Source: Acetobacter tropicalis (GTDB taxonomy: Bacteria; Pseudomonadota; Alphaproteobacteria; Acetobacterales; Acetobacteraceae). From it: a stretch of 52,306 bases of DNA. The notes below the pieces were generated by a model, which saw only the letters and a list, made by a program, of their open reading frames with translations, searched no databases and was not told the origin of the DNA. Every line of letters begins with the position of its first letter. The stretch's first letter is position 1. The DNA is taken from contig NZ_LHZQ01000204.1 of assembly GCF_001580915.1 (NCBI RefSeq), forward strand, positions 1 to 52,306, read 5' to 3'. Below are positions 26,842 through 34,761 of the stretch, one piece after another. The translations under genes and the position numbers were made by a program.

Positions 26842-27189
26842 ATGAAAACGGCGCAGAAGGAATCTGCTTTTTCAGCAGCATGTGAAGCATGTGCTCCTCC
26901 AGAGAGCGTGGCAGATAAACGGGTGCAACAGCCTGGGAAAAAAGCCCTTATCAACCGTTTGCGCCGGATAGAGGGCCAGATTGGTGGCGTTCTGAGTATG
27001 GTAGAGGATGATCGCTACTGCGTGGACATCCTGATGCAGATATCCGCAGTGAAATCAGCTCTGGATGGTGTCGCAATTCAGATTTTATCGACCCATGCTA
27101 ATGGGTGTGTGCGTAAGGCTGTGAAAGAAGATGATGGAGATGAAGCAATAGAAGAATTGCTTGGTGTTATTCGTAAAATGATACGGTAA
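26842..27189 (+). CDS. csoR: Copper-sensing repressor CsoR
   Basis: A 115-residue CsoR/RcnR (DUF156) four-helix repressor. The Cu(I) ligands Cys60, His85 and Cys89 have exactly the Cys-x24-His-x3-Cys spacing of CsoR. GQIGGVLSMVEDDRYCVDILMQI is the family signature. The N-terminal extension of about 30 residues contains an additional CEAC pair, unusual and perhaps a second thiol site. Family members release DNA on binding Cu(I), de-repressing copper export. It is divergent from copA. The ribosome binding site (CGGGA) is weak. Confidence 0.92.
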   Translation: MKTAQKESAFSAACEACAPPESVADKRVQQPGKKALINRLRRIEGQIGGVLSMVEDDRYCVDILMQISAVKSALDGVAIQILSTHANGCVRKAVKEDDGDEAIEELLGVIRKMIR

Positions 27190-27302
27190 TACAAGAAGAA
27201 CAGGTAGAAAAATCCTTCTTGATCGGTCACAGCAGGATCATAACTATTGAAATTGCTCGTGAGGTAAAAACTCGGATAGAAGTTTTTCGAACCCTCCAGA
27301 AA

Positions 27303-27330
27303 CATTGTTCTCAAAAATTTGAGAACAATG
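27303..27330. repeat. 28-bp near-perfect palindrome downstream of csoR
   Basis: CATTGTTCTCAAA (27303-27315) and TTTGAGAACAATG (27318-27330) are perfect inverted copies with two bases between. It lies in a stretch (27190-27454) without genes. The two-base centre is too short for a normal terminator loop, though partial opening could give one. It could be an operator or cruciform site. Confidence 0.55.
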
Positions 27331-27454
27331 CAGAATATGAAGAAAAGATGCTGAACTGCCTGTTTTTTTGCTTCAGCAGCCCGTTCTCTTGCTTCTCTTT
27401 GTTTTATCAGCAAAGCGCAGACCGATTATTTCTCAAACACTCAAACAAGAGTGT

Positions 27455-27769
27455 CTAACGATCCAAAGTTTCTGAAGGAGGAGAGAGGGGCTGCCCCATA
27501 TCCATTTTCTGACATTCTTTTTCTTCTTGTTGCATTTTAGAAGGGAGAGTTTGTCCCTGCTTTCGCAACAAATCAATTTTATCACACAACGCCATCTGCT
27601 GATCCATGGTGAGGTGGGGCATATCAGTCGGAAGCGATGGTTTTTCCTGCGCACGATCCTGATTTGCCTTTGAGACAGGTAGAGTGTGAAGAGATCTTTG
27701 AGGATGTGGCTCTGCGTGAGCTACATTTATGAAAAAAGACGTAACAATAGATATGGAAAGAGAAAGCAT
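27455..27769 (-). CDS. Small exported protein at the end of the copper operon
   Basis: A protein of 104 residues with a hydrophobic N-terminus ending in VAHA (residue 19), so probably secreted. The mature part is hydrophilic, Pro- and Gln-rich, with a helical stretch MDQQMALCDKIDLLRKQGQ and a Met/Cys-containing tail. I know no family for it. ATG at 27769 follows CAGGA; an in-frame ATG at 27820 inside pcoB is an alternative. Its position as last gene after pcoA and pcoB suggests a role in periplasmic copper handling, which is inference from context only. Confidence 0.6.
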   Translation of the reverse strand: MLSLSISIVTSFFINVAHAEPHPQRSLHTLPVSKANQDRAQEKPSLPTDMPHLTMDQQMALCDKIDLLRKQGQTLPSKMQQEEKECQKMDMGQPLSPPSETLDR

Positions 27770-27797
27770 AACACAAAATCCTGAGAAAAATGAGAGA

Positions 27798-28577
27798 TTA
27801 GAACCAGCTGCGTATTCCAAAAGTAAACCTTAGGGAGCCGGTTTCTTCTCCGTGATCGTGGGCAATTCTTCGGGCCTGAGTGAGATAACCCGCATAGGTA
27901 AAGGCGATGTAAGGCGCAAATTTTCGCCAGAGTTCATAACGAAGTCTCAATCCTGTATCCACATCGGAAAGGCCAGCGCCAACGCGCCTGCCTGTGTCGG
28001 ATTTGGTGTAGAGGTTCAGTTCTGCCTGAGGTTGTAAAATCAGACGGTTGGTTAATAGAAAATCGTAAGAGCCTTCAAAGCGGGCAGCAAAGCGTCCTCT
28101 ATCACTGACATAAGCGGTAGCCTGCACTTCAAACTGATAAAGGGCTAAGCCTTGTATGCCCAATGCCCCCCATGTGCGTGTGGGGCCATCATCAATGTCT
28201 GCCCGAATGCCACCTTGAACATCAAAGTATGTTGAAATTGCCCGACTATATAAAAGTTCATGGTCTCCATCGTGCAGGCGTCCCCGTTCCAGGGTTCCTT
28301 CGGTTTTCAGCCAGAGCTTATTATAATCCGATCCATACCAGGCCTCACCATCCCAACGGAAATCCGTTCCCCGCGCAGCGTAGCGGCCTTCGAATTCGTC
28401 CAGAATGCCATGGAAATAACGGCCCTGATCCATAACAGGGGAGATGTGCCCAAGCGAAACCACGGGAATTTCAGAAGGCGCATCCGCTGCATGATACTCT
28501 TTTGGGGCTGCCCATGAACTGGTTGTGCCTGTCAGCATGCAGGCCGAAACAGTTGCAAGCCACAAAATCTGTTTCAT
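27798..28577 (-). CDS. pcoB: Outer-membrane copper resistance protein PcoB/CopB
   Basis: A 259-residue member of the CopB/PcoB family, recognised from DEFEGRYAARGTDFRWDGEAW, ELLYSRAISTYFDVQGGIRAD and YELWRKFAPYIAFTY. It has a signal peptide (about residues 1-23) and then an outer-membrane beta-barrel. The Met/His-rich N-terminal insert of longer CopB proteins is absent. ATG at 28577 overlaps the stop codon of the multicopper oxidase (ATGA), so the two are translationally coupled. A longer frame to 28643 is rejected because it lies inside that gene and lacks a signal at its start. Confidence 0.9.
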   Translation of the reverse strand: MKQILWLATVSACMLTGTTSSWAAPKEYHAADAPSEIPVVSLGHISPVMDQGRYFHGILDEFEGRYAARGTDFRWDGEAWYGSDYNKLWLKTEGTLERGRLHDGDHELLYSRAISTYFDVQGGIRADIDDGPTRTWGALGIQGLALYQFEVQATAYVSDRGRFAARFEGSYDFLLTNRLILQPQAELNLYTKSDTGRRVGAGLSDVDTGLRLRYELWRKFAPYIAFTYAGYLTQARRIAHDHGEETGSLRFTFGIRSWF

Positions 28578-30358
28578 TCCACAATCACCGTGCGAAACAT
28601 GCCTAGATCCATATGCAGCATAAGGTGGCAGTGATACGCCCATGTGCCTGCCACATCAGCCGTAACCAGATAGCTCAGGCGGGAACCCGGTTGCGCGATA
28701 ATGGTGTGCTTGTAAGGGCGGAACACGCCTTGTCCGTTTTCCAGTTCGCTCCACAACCCATGGAGGTGAATGGGGTGCTCCATCATGGTATCGTTAATCA
28801 GGGTGAAGCGGACACGCTCACCTTTTTTGAGGCGGATAGGCCCGGATTCTGAATATTTACGCCCATTGAAACCCCAGATGTAGCGCTCCATATTGCCTGT
28901 TAGATGCAGGATGATTTCGCGTGTTGGGGGGCGTGGGTCTGCACCCGGTCGCGTTGCCCGTAACTGTTTGTAAGTGAGAACGCGCCGACCGTTATGTTCC
29001 AGTCCATCTCCGGGGCTATCTAACCGATCAATCGGCATAATGGCCACGTTCTGGTTTTCCACATTCAGCGGCGGCGGACCGGGGTCATCCACTTCCAGAG
29101 GTGGTGCGGGCATGGAGCCCATATGATGCATATGGGCTGAGCCCATTTCAGGCATATCCATGCTAGCCATATCGTGCTCAGGCATGGACATATCCCCCAT
29201 AGTCTCGCCGGGTCTCATGGTTCCCATACCCATGTCGATCATGGTGCGCACAGGGCGCGGGTCCATGGGCGGAATGGTACCAATCATGCCGGGGCGTGGG
29301 GCAAGAGTGCCACGTGCATAGCCTGTGCGGTCCTCACTCTGTGCAAAAATGGTGTAGGCCTGATTATCCTGCGGGCACACAATCACATCATATGTTTCCG
29401 CCACGCCAATGCGGAATTCATCCACGGGCACCGGCTCTACATCGTTCCCGTCAGCCTGCACGACAAGCATTTCCAGACCGGGAATACGCACATCAAACAG
29501 CGTCATGGAGGAGGCATTTATGAAGCGCAGCCGAACCCGTTCACCGGGGCGGAACAGGCCGTTCCAGTTCATATCCGGGGCATGGCCATTCAGGAGATAG
29601 GTATAGATAACGCCGCTTACATCAGAGATATCTGTGGCAGCCATACGCATGCGGGACCATGCAAGCCGGTCCTTGAGAGCTGCCCATGCACCTTTGGCGG
29701 CGCGGGCATCCTGCGGAAAGGAGGCTGCCGTGCGTTGCCTGAATGTATAATAGTCATCCTGCATCTTGAGATTGCTGATCATGTCCATGGGGGACACATC
29801 TGTCCATTCGGACAGAACAATCACATAATCCCGTTCACAGTAGTTGGGGTCAGGGTGGGCAGGGTCAATCACAATGGCCCCGTATAGTCCCTGTGCTTCT
29901 TGCATGCCGGAATGGCTGTGGTACCAGTAGGTTCCACTTTGATGCACGCGAAACCGATAGGTAAACGTGTCTCCCGGTTTGATGCCATCAAAGCTCAGGC
30001 CGGGTACGCCATCCATATCAGAGGGCACACGGATGCCGTGCCAATGGATGGAAGTGTCCTCATGCTTCAGGGTGTTGGTAACAGAGACGGAAACAGTGTC
30101 TCCTTGTTTCCATCGCAGAATAGGGCCTGGAACCGCATTCCCGATACAGGGCGCATTCAGGCTTTTATGGTCAATGGTCGTGCGGGTGTGGCCAACAGTC
30201 AGGTTCCATAGGGAGGAGGCTTGCGCAGGCAAAATGCCAGATGCGCTGGCCATGGCTGAAGCCTGATGCGGTAGTGTTGCCACCACACCTCCAGCACCCA
30301 ACCCCTGAATAAACCGACGACGAGTCACCCCACTTCGTTGAGAGAACGAAATGGACAT
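28574..30358 (-). CDS. pcoA: Multicopper oxidase of the copper resistance operon (PcoA/CopA)
   Basis: A 594-residue Tat-exported multicopper oxidase (TRRRFIQGLGAGG at residues 12-24). Copper ligands are in HWHG (105-108), HSHSG (147-151), HPIHLHG (528-534) and HCHLMLHMDLGM (576-587), giving the type 1 and trinuclear sites. Between residues 358 and 416 lies a Met/His-rich segment with repeated MDM, DMSM and HMHHM, typical of PcoA and able to bind more copper. It oxidises Cu(I) to the less toxic Cu(II) in the periplasm. The upstream small gene ends 78 bases before it. Confidence 0.94.
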   Translation of the reverse strand: MSISFSQRSGVTRRRFIQGLGAGGVVATLPHQASAMASASGILPAQASSLWNLTVGHTRTTIDHKSLNAPCIGNAVPGPILRWKQGDTVSVSVTNTLKHEDTSIHWHGIRVPSDMDGVPGLSFDGIKPGDTFTYRFRVHQSGTYWYHSHSGMQEAQGLYGAIVIDPAHPDPNYCERDYVIVLSEWTDVSPMDMISNLKMQDDYYTFRQRTAASFPQDARAAKGAWAALKDRLAWSRMRMAATDISDVSGVIYTYLLNGHAPDMNWNGLFRPGERVRLRFINASSMTLFDVRIPGLEMLVVQADGNDVEPVPVDEFRIGVAETYDVIVCPQDNQAYTIFAQSEDRTGYARGTLAPRPGMIGTIPPMDPRPVRTMIDMGMGTMRPGETMGDMSMPEHDMASMDMPEMGSAHMHHMGSMPAPPLEVDDPGPPPLNVENQNVAIMPIDRLDSPGDGLEHNGRRVLTYKQLRATRPGADPRPPTREIILHLTGNMERYIWGFNGRKYSESGPIRLKKGERVRFTLINDTMMEHPIHLHGLWSELENGQGVFRPYKHTIIAQPGSRLSYLVTADVAGTWAYHCHLMLHMDLGMFRTVIVE

Positions 30359-30436
30359 CAGAAAAATCCGAACAGGAAATGTACAACATCCTTTTTGTCC
30401 GTAAGGACCGCAGGACAGACTTTACATATCTGGCAC

Positions 30437-30811
30437 TCAGAATGTGCGGATTTTGGGCGGGGGAAGCAGGGGAAGGCTGTCTGTTCCTATAAATCCAGCC
30501 GCTTTCTGAAACGCAAATGGCTGTCTGCTGATCACCGGATAATAGAGAGCCTTGGGAGACGAGGACGGCGGGGGAATGTCCGCTGCCGCGGTATGGGCGT
30601 CACAACATTTTTCATGATGGTGGACAGGTGGGGAATGTATGGAATGATGCATTCCGTTACATCCCGTCTCTGCTCTGTCATGGCAGTGAGCCACGACTAT
30701 GCTGACCACATGCGCCTGTGCCTGAACGGGAGAAACGCCACCAAGCACTCCGATCTGCATGAGCAGGCACGCAAACAGACTGATTGCGATCCGGCCATAC
30801 ATCCTGACCAT
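30437..30811 (-). CDS. Cys/His-rich secreted protein heading the copper operon
   Basis: A 124-residue protein with a signal peptide (about residues 4-33, ending VQAQA). The mature part contains a compact metal-ligand cluster: AHCHDRAETGCNGMHH, then HSPPVHHHEKCCDAH, followed by a proline-rich linker and a hydrophobic-charged tail. It resembles the small histidine-rich open frames found with pco/cop operons (DUF2946-like), but I cannot confirm the family. ATG at 30811 is six bases behind AAGGAG. It is first in the operon, downstream of a CsoR-like site, so expression with copper is expected. Periplasmic Cu binding is inferred from composition. Confidence 0.72.
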   Translation of the reverse strand: MVRMYGRIAISLFACLLMQIGVLGGVSPVQAQAHVVSIVVAHCHDRAETGCNGMHHSIHSPPVHHHEKCCDAHTAAADIPPPSSSPKALYYPVISRQPFAFQKAAGFIGTDSLPLLPPPKIRTF

Positions 30812-30855
30812 TTGGCGCTCCTTTTTAAACTGACACACCTCGTATCAATTTCAGT

Positions 30856-30872
30856 ATACCCATGGGGGGCAT
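30856..30872 (-). promoter_or_regulatory. Candidate CsoR operator of the pco-like operon
   Basis: ATACCCATGGGGGGCAT (plus-strand reading) lies 45 bases before the first gene. It matches the length and outer bases of the copA site at 26505-26521. On the minus strand the TATACT at about 30853-30858 overlaps it and could be the -10. Confidence 0.45.
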
Positions 30873-31050
30873 ATTGGAAAAGCTTTTATGTCGTGGAGAA
30901 AGGAGGCTCAGCATTTGCTCTCAGATTGTCAGGTGCGTGTGCTCACGAACAAAAGAAGAAAGACGCATGTTTGGCGTGTAGCTTGAGGTGCGGCACAGCT
31001 CCCTCTCGGGATTGTCCTTTCGGCTGGGCTGCGCCGCGCTTTGCGGATGA

Positions 31051-31950
31051 TCAGGGTTTAGGCTGGCCGGTGGTGAGGGCGGCATTTAGAACAGAGGCAA
31101 GACGAACGCCCGCTTTCATAAGCTGCTCCCGGACAACAGTTTGGGCTGCTGCATCATATCCGGGGGGGAGGGTAATGGGAGCGCTGTCCTGAGAGCACCC
31201 GGCCGGGGTGTTCAGAATGTAGGCATATTGCTTGGCAAACGTGAAACTTTCTTGTGCCCAGTCTGCGGGTGTGCCCTGCTGCCACTTCTGTTTATCGTCA
31301 TACGTAATCTGCATGAAGAGTTTGTCAGCCAGACTGGTGGGGTTGGGGTCAAGCTCGGAGACCAGCGCTGTATCCCAGTAGGAATGCAGGTTTGTGGTGC
31401 GGGGGCCCCCTAAAGCAATCCGCACACAATTTCCGCCTTTGTCATGATTATCCGCAGCATGCAGAGGTTGGTGAAGATCTCCTACAAAATGCACAATATA
31501 TTTTAGAGCCAGAATACGCTCTGCCGTTGGGGTTGTTCGGTCAGCCAGTTCTTTTTCAAATTGAGGGAGTTTGTTGACCACACAGTCCTGAGCAGGGCCA
31601 GCGCTGGCTAGGCCGGTTTGCGCGGGAAAATTGTAGCACGCCTGTGCCAGATCAGGATGGTCCAGTTCGATATCAACAAAGTGCCATTCGCCAGTTTCCT
31701 TGTGTCCGGCCGCCCGCCAGGAATCAGCCCAGGTGGAACGGGACACAAAGTCCGGCGGGGTGAGGGTGTCTTTATCCTGGCTCAGGAGGCTGGTGATCGT
31801 GTTCCGCACATCGGGCGTCAGATAGTCCCAAGCAAGTGCAGCCACCACCTGATGGCCTTCTCGTCCCCAAGCCAAAGCTTGGCTGCTGGAGGCCGCCAGA
31901 GCCAGCATGACGCTTGCCGCGACAGAGAAAGAACGAGCACGTATTTTCAT
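31051..31950 (-). CDS. Secreted S1/P1-type nuclease
   Basis: A 299-residue protein with a signal peptide cleaved before Trp28. In this family the new N-terminal Trp is a zinc ligand, as here (A-WGREGHQ, with His33). Further zinc ligands lie in EWHFVDIEL, YIVHFVGDLHQPLHAADNHDKGG and NLHSYWD. The family uses three zinc ions to cut single-stranded DNA and RNA and often has 3'-nucleotidase activity. Exported forms can release nucleosides and phosphate outside the cytoplasm. It is divergent from a TonB-dependent receptor across 244 bases. Confidence 0.92.
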   Translation of the reverse strand: MKIRARSFSVAASVMLALAASSSQALAWGREGHQVVAALAWDYLTPDVRNTITSLLSQDKDTLTPPDFVSRSTWADSWRAAGHKETGEWHFVDIELDHPDLAQACYNFPAQTGLASAGPAQDCVVNKLPQFEKELADRTTPTAERILALKYIVHFVGDLHQPLHAADNHDKGGNCVRIALGGPRTTNLHSYWDTALVSELDPNPTSLADKLFMQITYDDKQKWQQGTPADWAQESFTFAKQYAYILNTPAGCSQDSAPITLPPGYDAAAQTVVREQLMKAGVRLASVLNAALTTGQPKP

Positions 31951-32194
31951 ATAATGTTACTTTTCTGTAATTATTTTACTTCCTTCGAAAATGTAGTTGT
32001 TTTTAGGAATGGCAGCCATTAAAAAATGCCTTATCTCATTACGATAAAAAAACAAAATGTCAGTTTCTTAAAACCTGTGGGGGCGGTGCGTCCGGAGGAA
32101 ATATGAAATTATTATGAATGTCTTCTATTAGTAAAACAACTGAATAAACTGCGCGGCAAGTTCCTCCCATATTCCTCACTGAAAGTAGGATTGA

Positions 32195-34696
32195 ATGTCT
32201 TCCAAGCGGCACTTCTCAGTTCTTGCCTGCCTGATCTGTTCGACTGTTCTGTCGTCACCTCTCGTGGCGCTGGCTGACACAGTGTCTGAAAAGAAGGCTG
32301 CTGGTAGCACGGCCAAGGCCCAGCCCGCTAAGGAGACCAAGCCGTCTCAACAGAAGGCCGCTCTTCCAACCATGATGGGGCAAACCTCTCCAACAGATGA
32401 AAATGTGGAAGTGCGCGGCCACACGCGTGATCTGGGGGATGGGGATACGGGGCGTGCGTTTGGTGGGGGGCTCATGACGCCAACGGATTCTCCAAAATCT
32501 GTTTCTGCGGTCACCCGTGATTATATTGCCAAGCAGAACCCGGCCCTTAACCCGATGCAGTTGCTTCAGCTCCTGCCGGGTGCAAACGTTTCTGATACGG
32601 ATCCTCTTGGTATGACGGGCGGCAATATGTCCGTCCGTGGCCTGACAGAATCCCAGATGGGCTTTACGCTGGAAGGCTTCCCTATCAATGATATCGGGAA
32701 TTTTGCCGTCTATCCGCAGGAAATTGTTGATGCCGAAAACCTGAAGACCGTTCGGTTGGCGCAGGGATCTGCCGATCTGGATAGTCCGCATATCAGTGCG
32801 TCTGGCGGTGTGGTCGATATGTATATGATCGACCCCAAGAAGACCATGGGGGGGCATGTGGACATGACCTACGGCTCCTATAACGCAACGAGGGGCTTCG
32901 CTCGGTTTGATACGGGCTATATTGGGAACACCAACCTGCGTGCCTATTTCTCCTATTCGCAGGCGCGGCAGGACCACTGGCGCGGGCCCGGCTGGGAAAA
33001 CAAGAAACACGGTGAAATGAAAATCGTGAATGACTGGGGCGATGGAAACCGTATTTCTCTTGCCGTAGTTGGAAACTCTTTGAAAAACAATGCTTACCCC
33101 AACGTTACGAAGGCAAGCTGGAACAAATGGGGAATTGGGTTTGATAACCCGGTGGGCAGCAGTGGACTGGTGAGTGGTGACCCGCCCAATACGGTCTATG
33201 AACGGCATTACGTGAAAGGGGATAGCAATTATTACAAAATGCGCCCTAATCCGTTCACCAATATCTATGCCTCAATGCCGTCCACTTTCAAGCTGACTGA
33301 TCATCTGGTGCTGACCGAAACACCTTACTTCTGGTATGGTTACGGCAATGGTGGTGGCGCGTATTCCACAAACATGAGCCAGATGTCTTATGGCAGCCAG
33401 ACGCTGCCGGGTTCCATAAACGGCCAGACTCCGTCAGGCAACGTGATGTTGTACAATCCATCCCTGACGGAAACCTATCGTCCGGGAGCGACAACAAAGT
33501 TGACATGGACTGCAGGCATCAACCGTTTGATGGTTGGATACTGGTTTGAGTATTCGAAGCAGCGCCAGACCTCTCCTTATAGCGAAGTGAGCAGTGATGG
33601 CACGCCGCTGAGCTTGTGGGGAGACAGCAATAATGTGGTGCTGAGCAACGGTCAGACCGCCCAGTATCGTAATACGTTAACCCAGACACAGGTTCACACG
33701 CCATTTATTGGCGATAGTCTTTCCCTTCTTCATGGCAAGCTGACACTTGATGCAGGTCTGAAATATTCCATCGTCAAGCGGCGGGGCACCAACTATCTGC
33801 CTGATGTTGGTCAGAAATACGTCAATACAAACTACTATCAAGCTCTGCCAACGGCGGCGATCCGGTACAAGATTGATACCCACAATCAGGTTTTTGTCTC
33901 TGTTGCTACCAATTATCGTATGCCGCAGAACTATGCGCTCTATGATTCAGGCACCTATCAGGCTGGCCGAGGGTACAGCACGCAGGCCAATCCTGACCAG
34001 AAGCCTGAAATCTCCATTTCGGAAGAAGTGGGTTGGCGTTATCAGGATGATCTGATTTCAAGCTCCGTGACCTATTTCCATTACAACTTCACCAACCGCC
34101 TGTTTACACAGACTCTGGTCAATGAACGGGGACAGACCTGGACAACCAACATCAACGGGGGTGGTGAACATTCTGATGGTGTGGATGCAGAAATCGGCAC
34201 CCGTCCTTTCCACCATGTTCGGCCTTATGTTTCCTTTGAATATCTGCATGCGGTGACAGACAGCAATCTGCCGGTTTCCTCAGGTTCCATAACGGATTAC
34301 ATGCATACCAAAGGCAAGGCAGCGCCTCAGGCACCGGCATATCAGGTTGGTTTTGGCCTGGATTATGATGATGGACACCGCTTTGCCGGCTTCAACCTCA
34401 AATATGTCGCAAAGCAGTATTCCACCTTCATGAATGATGAGCACATTCCAGGGTATGTGCGCATGAATATCAATGTGGGCTACCGTCTACCAAAAATGGG
34501 TATTTTCAAAAGCCCGACCATTCGCCTGAATCTGCAAAACATCTCTAATGAGCGGTATCTGAGCTGGATCAATGGTACGCAGGTGAATGCAAAATCAACC
34601 ATGGGGATTTTTGGAAATACAATCCGCGGAAGCTCGGCGACTTACAAAATTGCCTCACCGTTTGCGGCGATCGTAACCATCAGCAGTGATTTTTAA
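32195..34696 (+). CDS. TonB-dependent outer-membrane receptor
   Basis: An 833-residue receptor. It has a signal peptide to about residue 28, a Lys/Ala-rich linker, a TonB box candidate (ENVEVRGH), the plug domain with NMSVRGLTESQMGFTLEGFP, and a long beta-barrel ending in an aromatic residue (SSDF). Start ATG at 32195 with GTAGGA. The ligand cannot be read from sequence. Its place between an exported nuclease and a phospholipase C, the latter only 65 bases downstream, suggests it may take up a product of these enzymes or a metal they need. Confidence 0.9.
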   Translation: MSSKRHFSVLACLICSTVLSSPLVALADTVSEKKAAGSTAKAQPAKETKPSQQKAALPTMMGQTSPTDENVEVRGHTRDLGDGDTGRAFGGGLMTPTDSPKSVSAVTRDYIAKQNPALNPMQLLQLLPGANVSDTDPLGMTGGNMSVRGLTESQMGFTLEGFPINDIGNFAVYPQEIVDAENLKTVRLAQGSADLDSPHISASGGVVDMYMIDPKKTMGGHVDMTYGSYNATRGFARFDTGYIGNTNLRAYFSYSQARQDHWRGPGWENKKHGEMKIVNDWGDGNRISLAVVGNSLKNNAYPNVTKASWNKWGIGFDNPVGSSGLVSGDPPNTVYERHYVKGDSNYYKMRPNPFTNIYASMPSTFKLTDHLVLTETPYFWYGYGNGGGAYSTNMSQMSYGSQTLPGSINGQTPSGNVMLYNPSLTETYRPGATTKLTWTAGINRLMVGYWFEYSKQRQTSPYSEVSSDGTPLSLWGDSNNVVLSNGQTAQYRNTLTQTQVHTPFIGDSLSLLHGKLTLDAGLKYSIVKRRGTNYLPDVGQKYVNTNYYQALPTAAIRYKIDTHNQVFVSVATNYRMPQNYALYDSGTYQAGRGYSTQANPDQKPEISISEEVGWRYQDDLISSSVTYFHYNFTNRLFTQTLVNERGQTWTTNINGGGEHSDGVDAEIGTRPFHHVRPYVSFEYLHAVTDSNLPVSSGSITDYMHTKGKAAPQAPAYQVGFGLDYDDGHRFAGFNLKYVAKQYSTFMNDEHIPGYVRMNINVGYRLPKMGIFKSPTIRLNLQNISNERYLSWINGTQVNAKSTMGIFGNTIRGSSATYKIASPFAAIVTISSDF

Positions 34697-34761
34697 AGGA
34701 ACTGGTCTCTTCCTCTCAGGCAGGGTATCATAACGGCCTTGTATTGACTGAGAGGAAAACC

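Noticed and set aside
29174-29887. 237-codon His-rich plus-strand frame
   Set aside because: It is the complement of the Met/His-rich multicopper oxidase gene and has no supporting features.
32094-32114. GGAGGAAAT followed by the tiny frame MKLL before the TonB receptor gene
   Set aside because: A strong binding site with a four-codon frame could be a leader peptide, but nothing else supports it and chance is likely.
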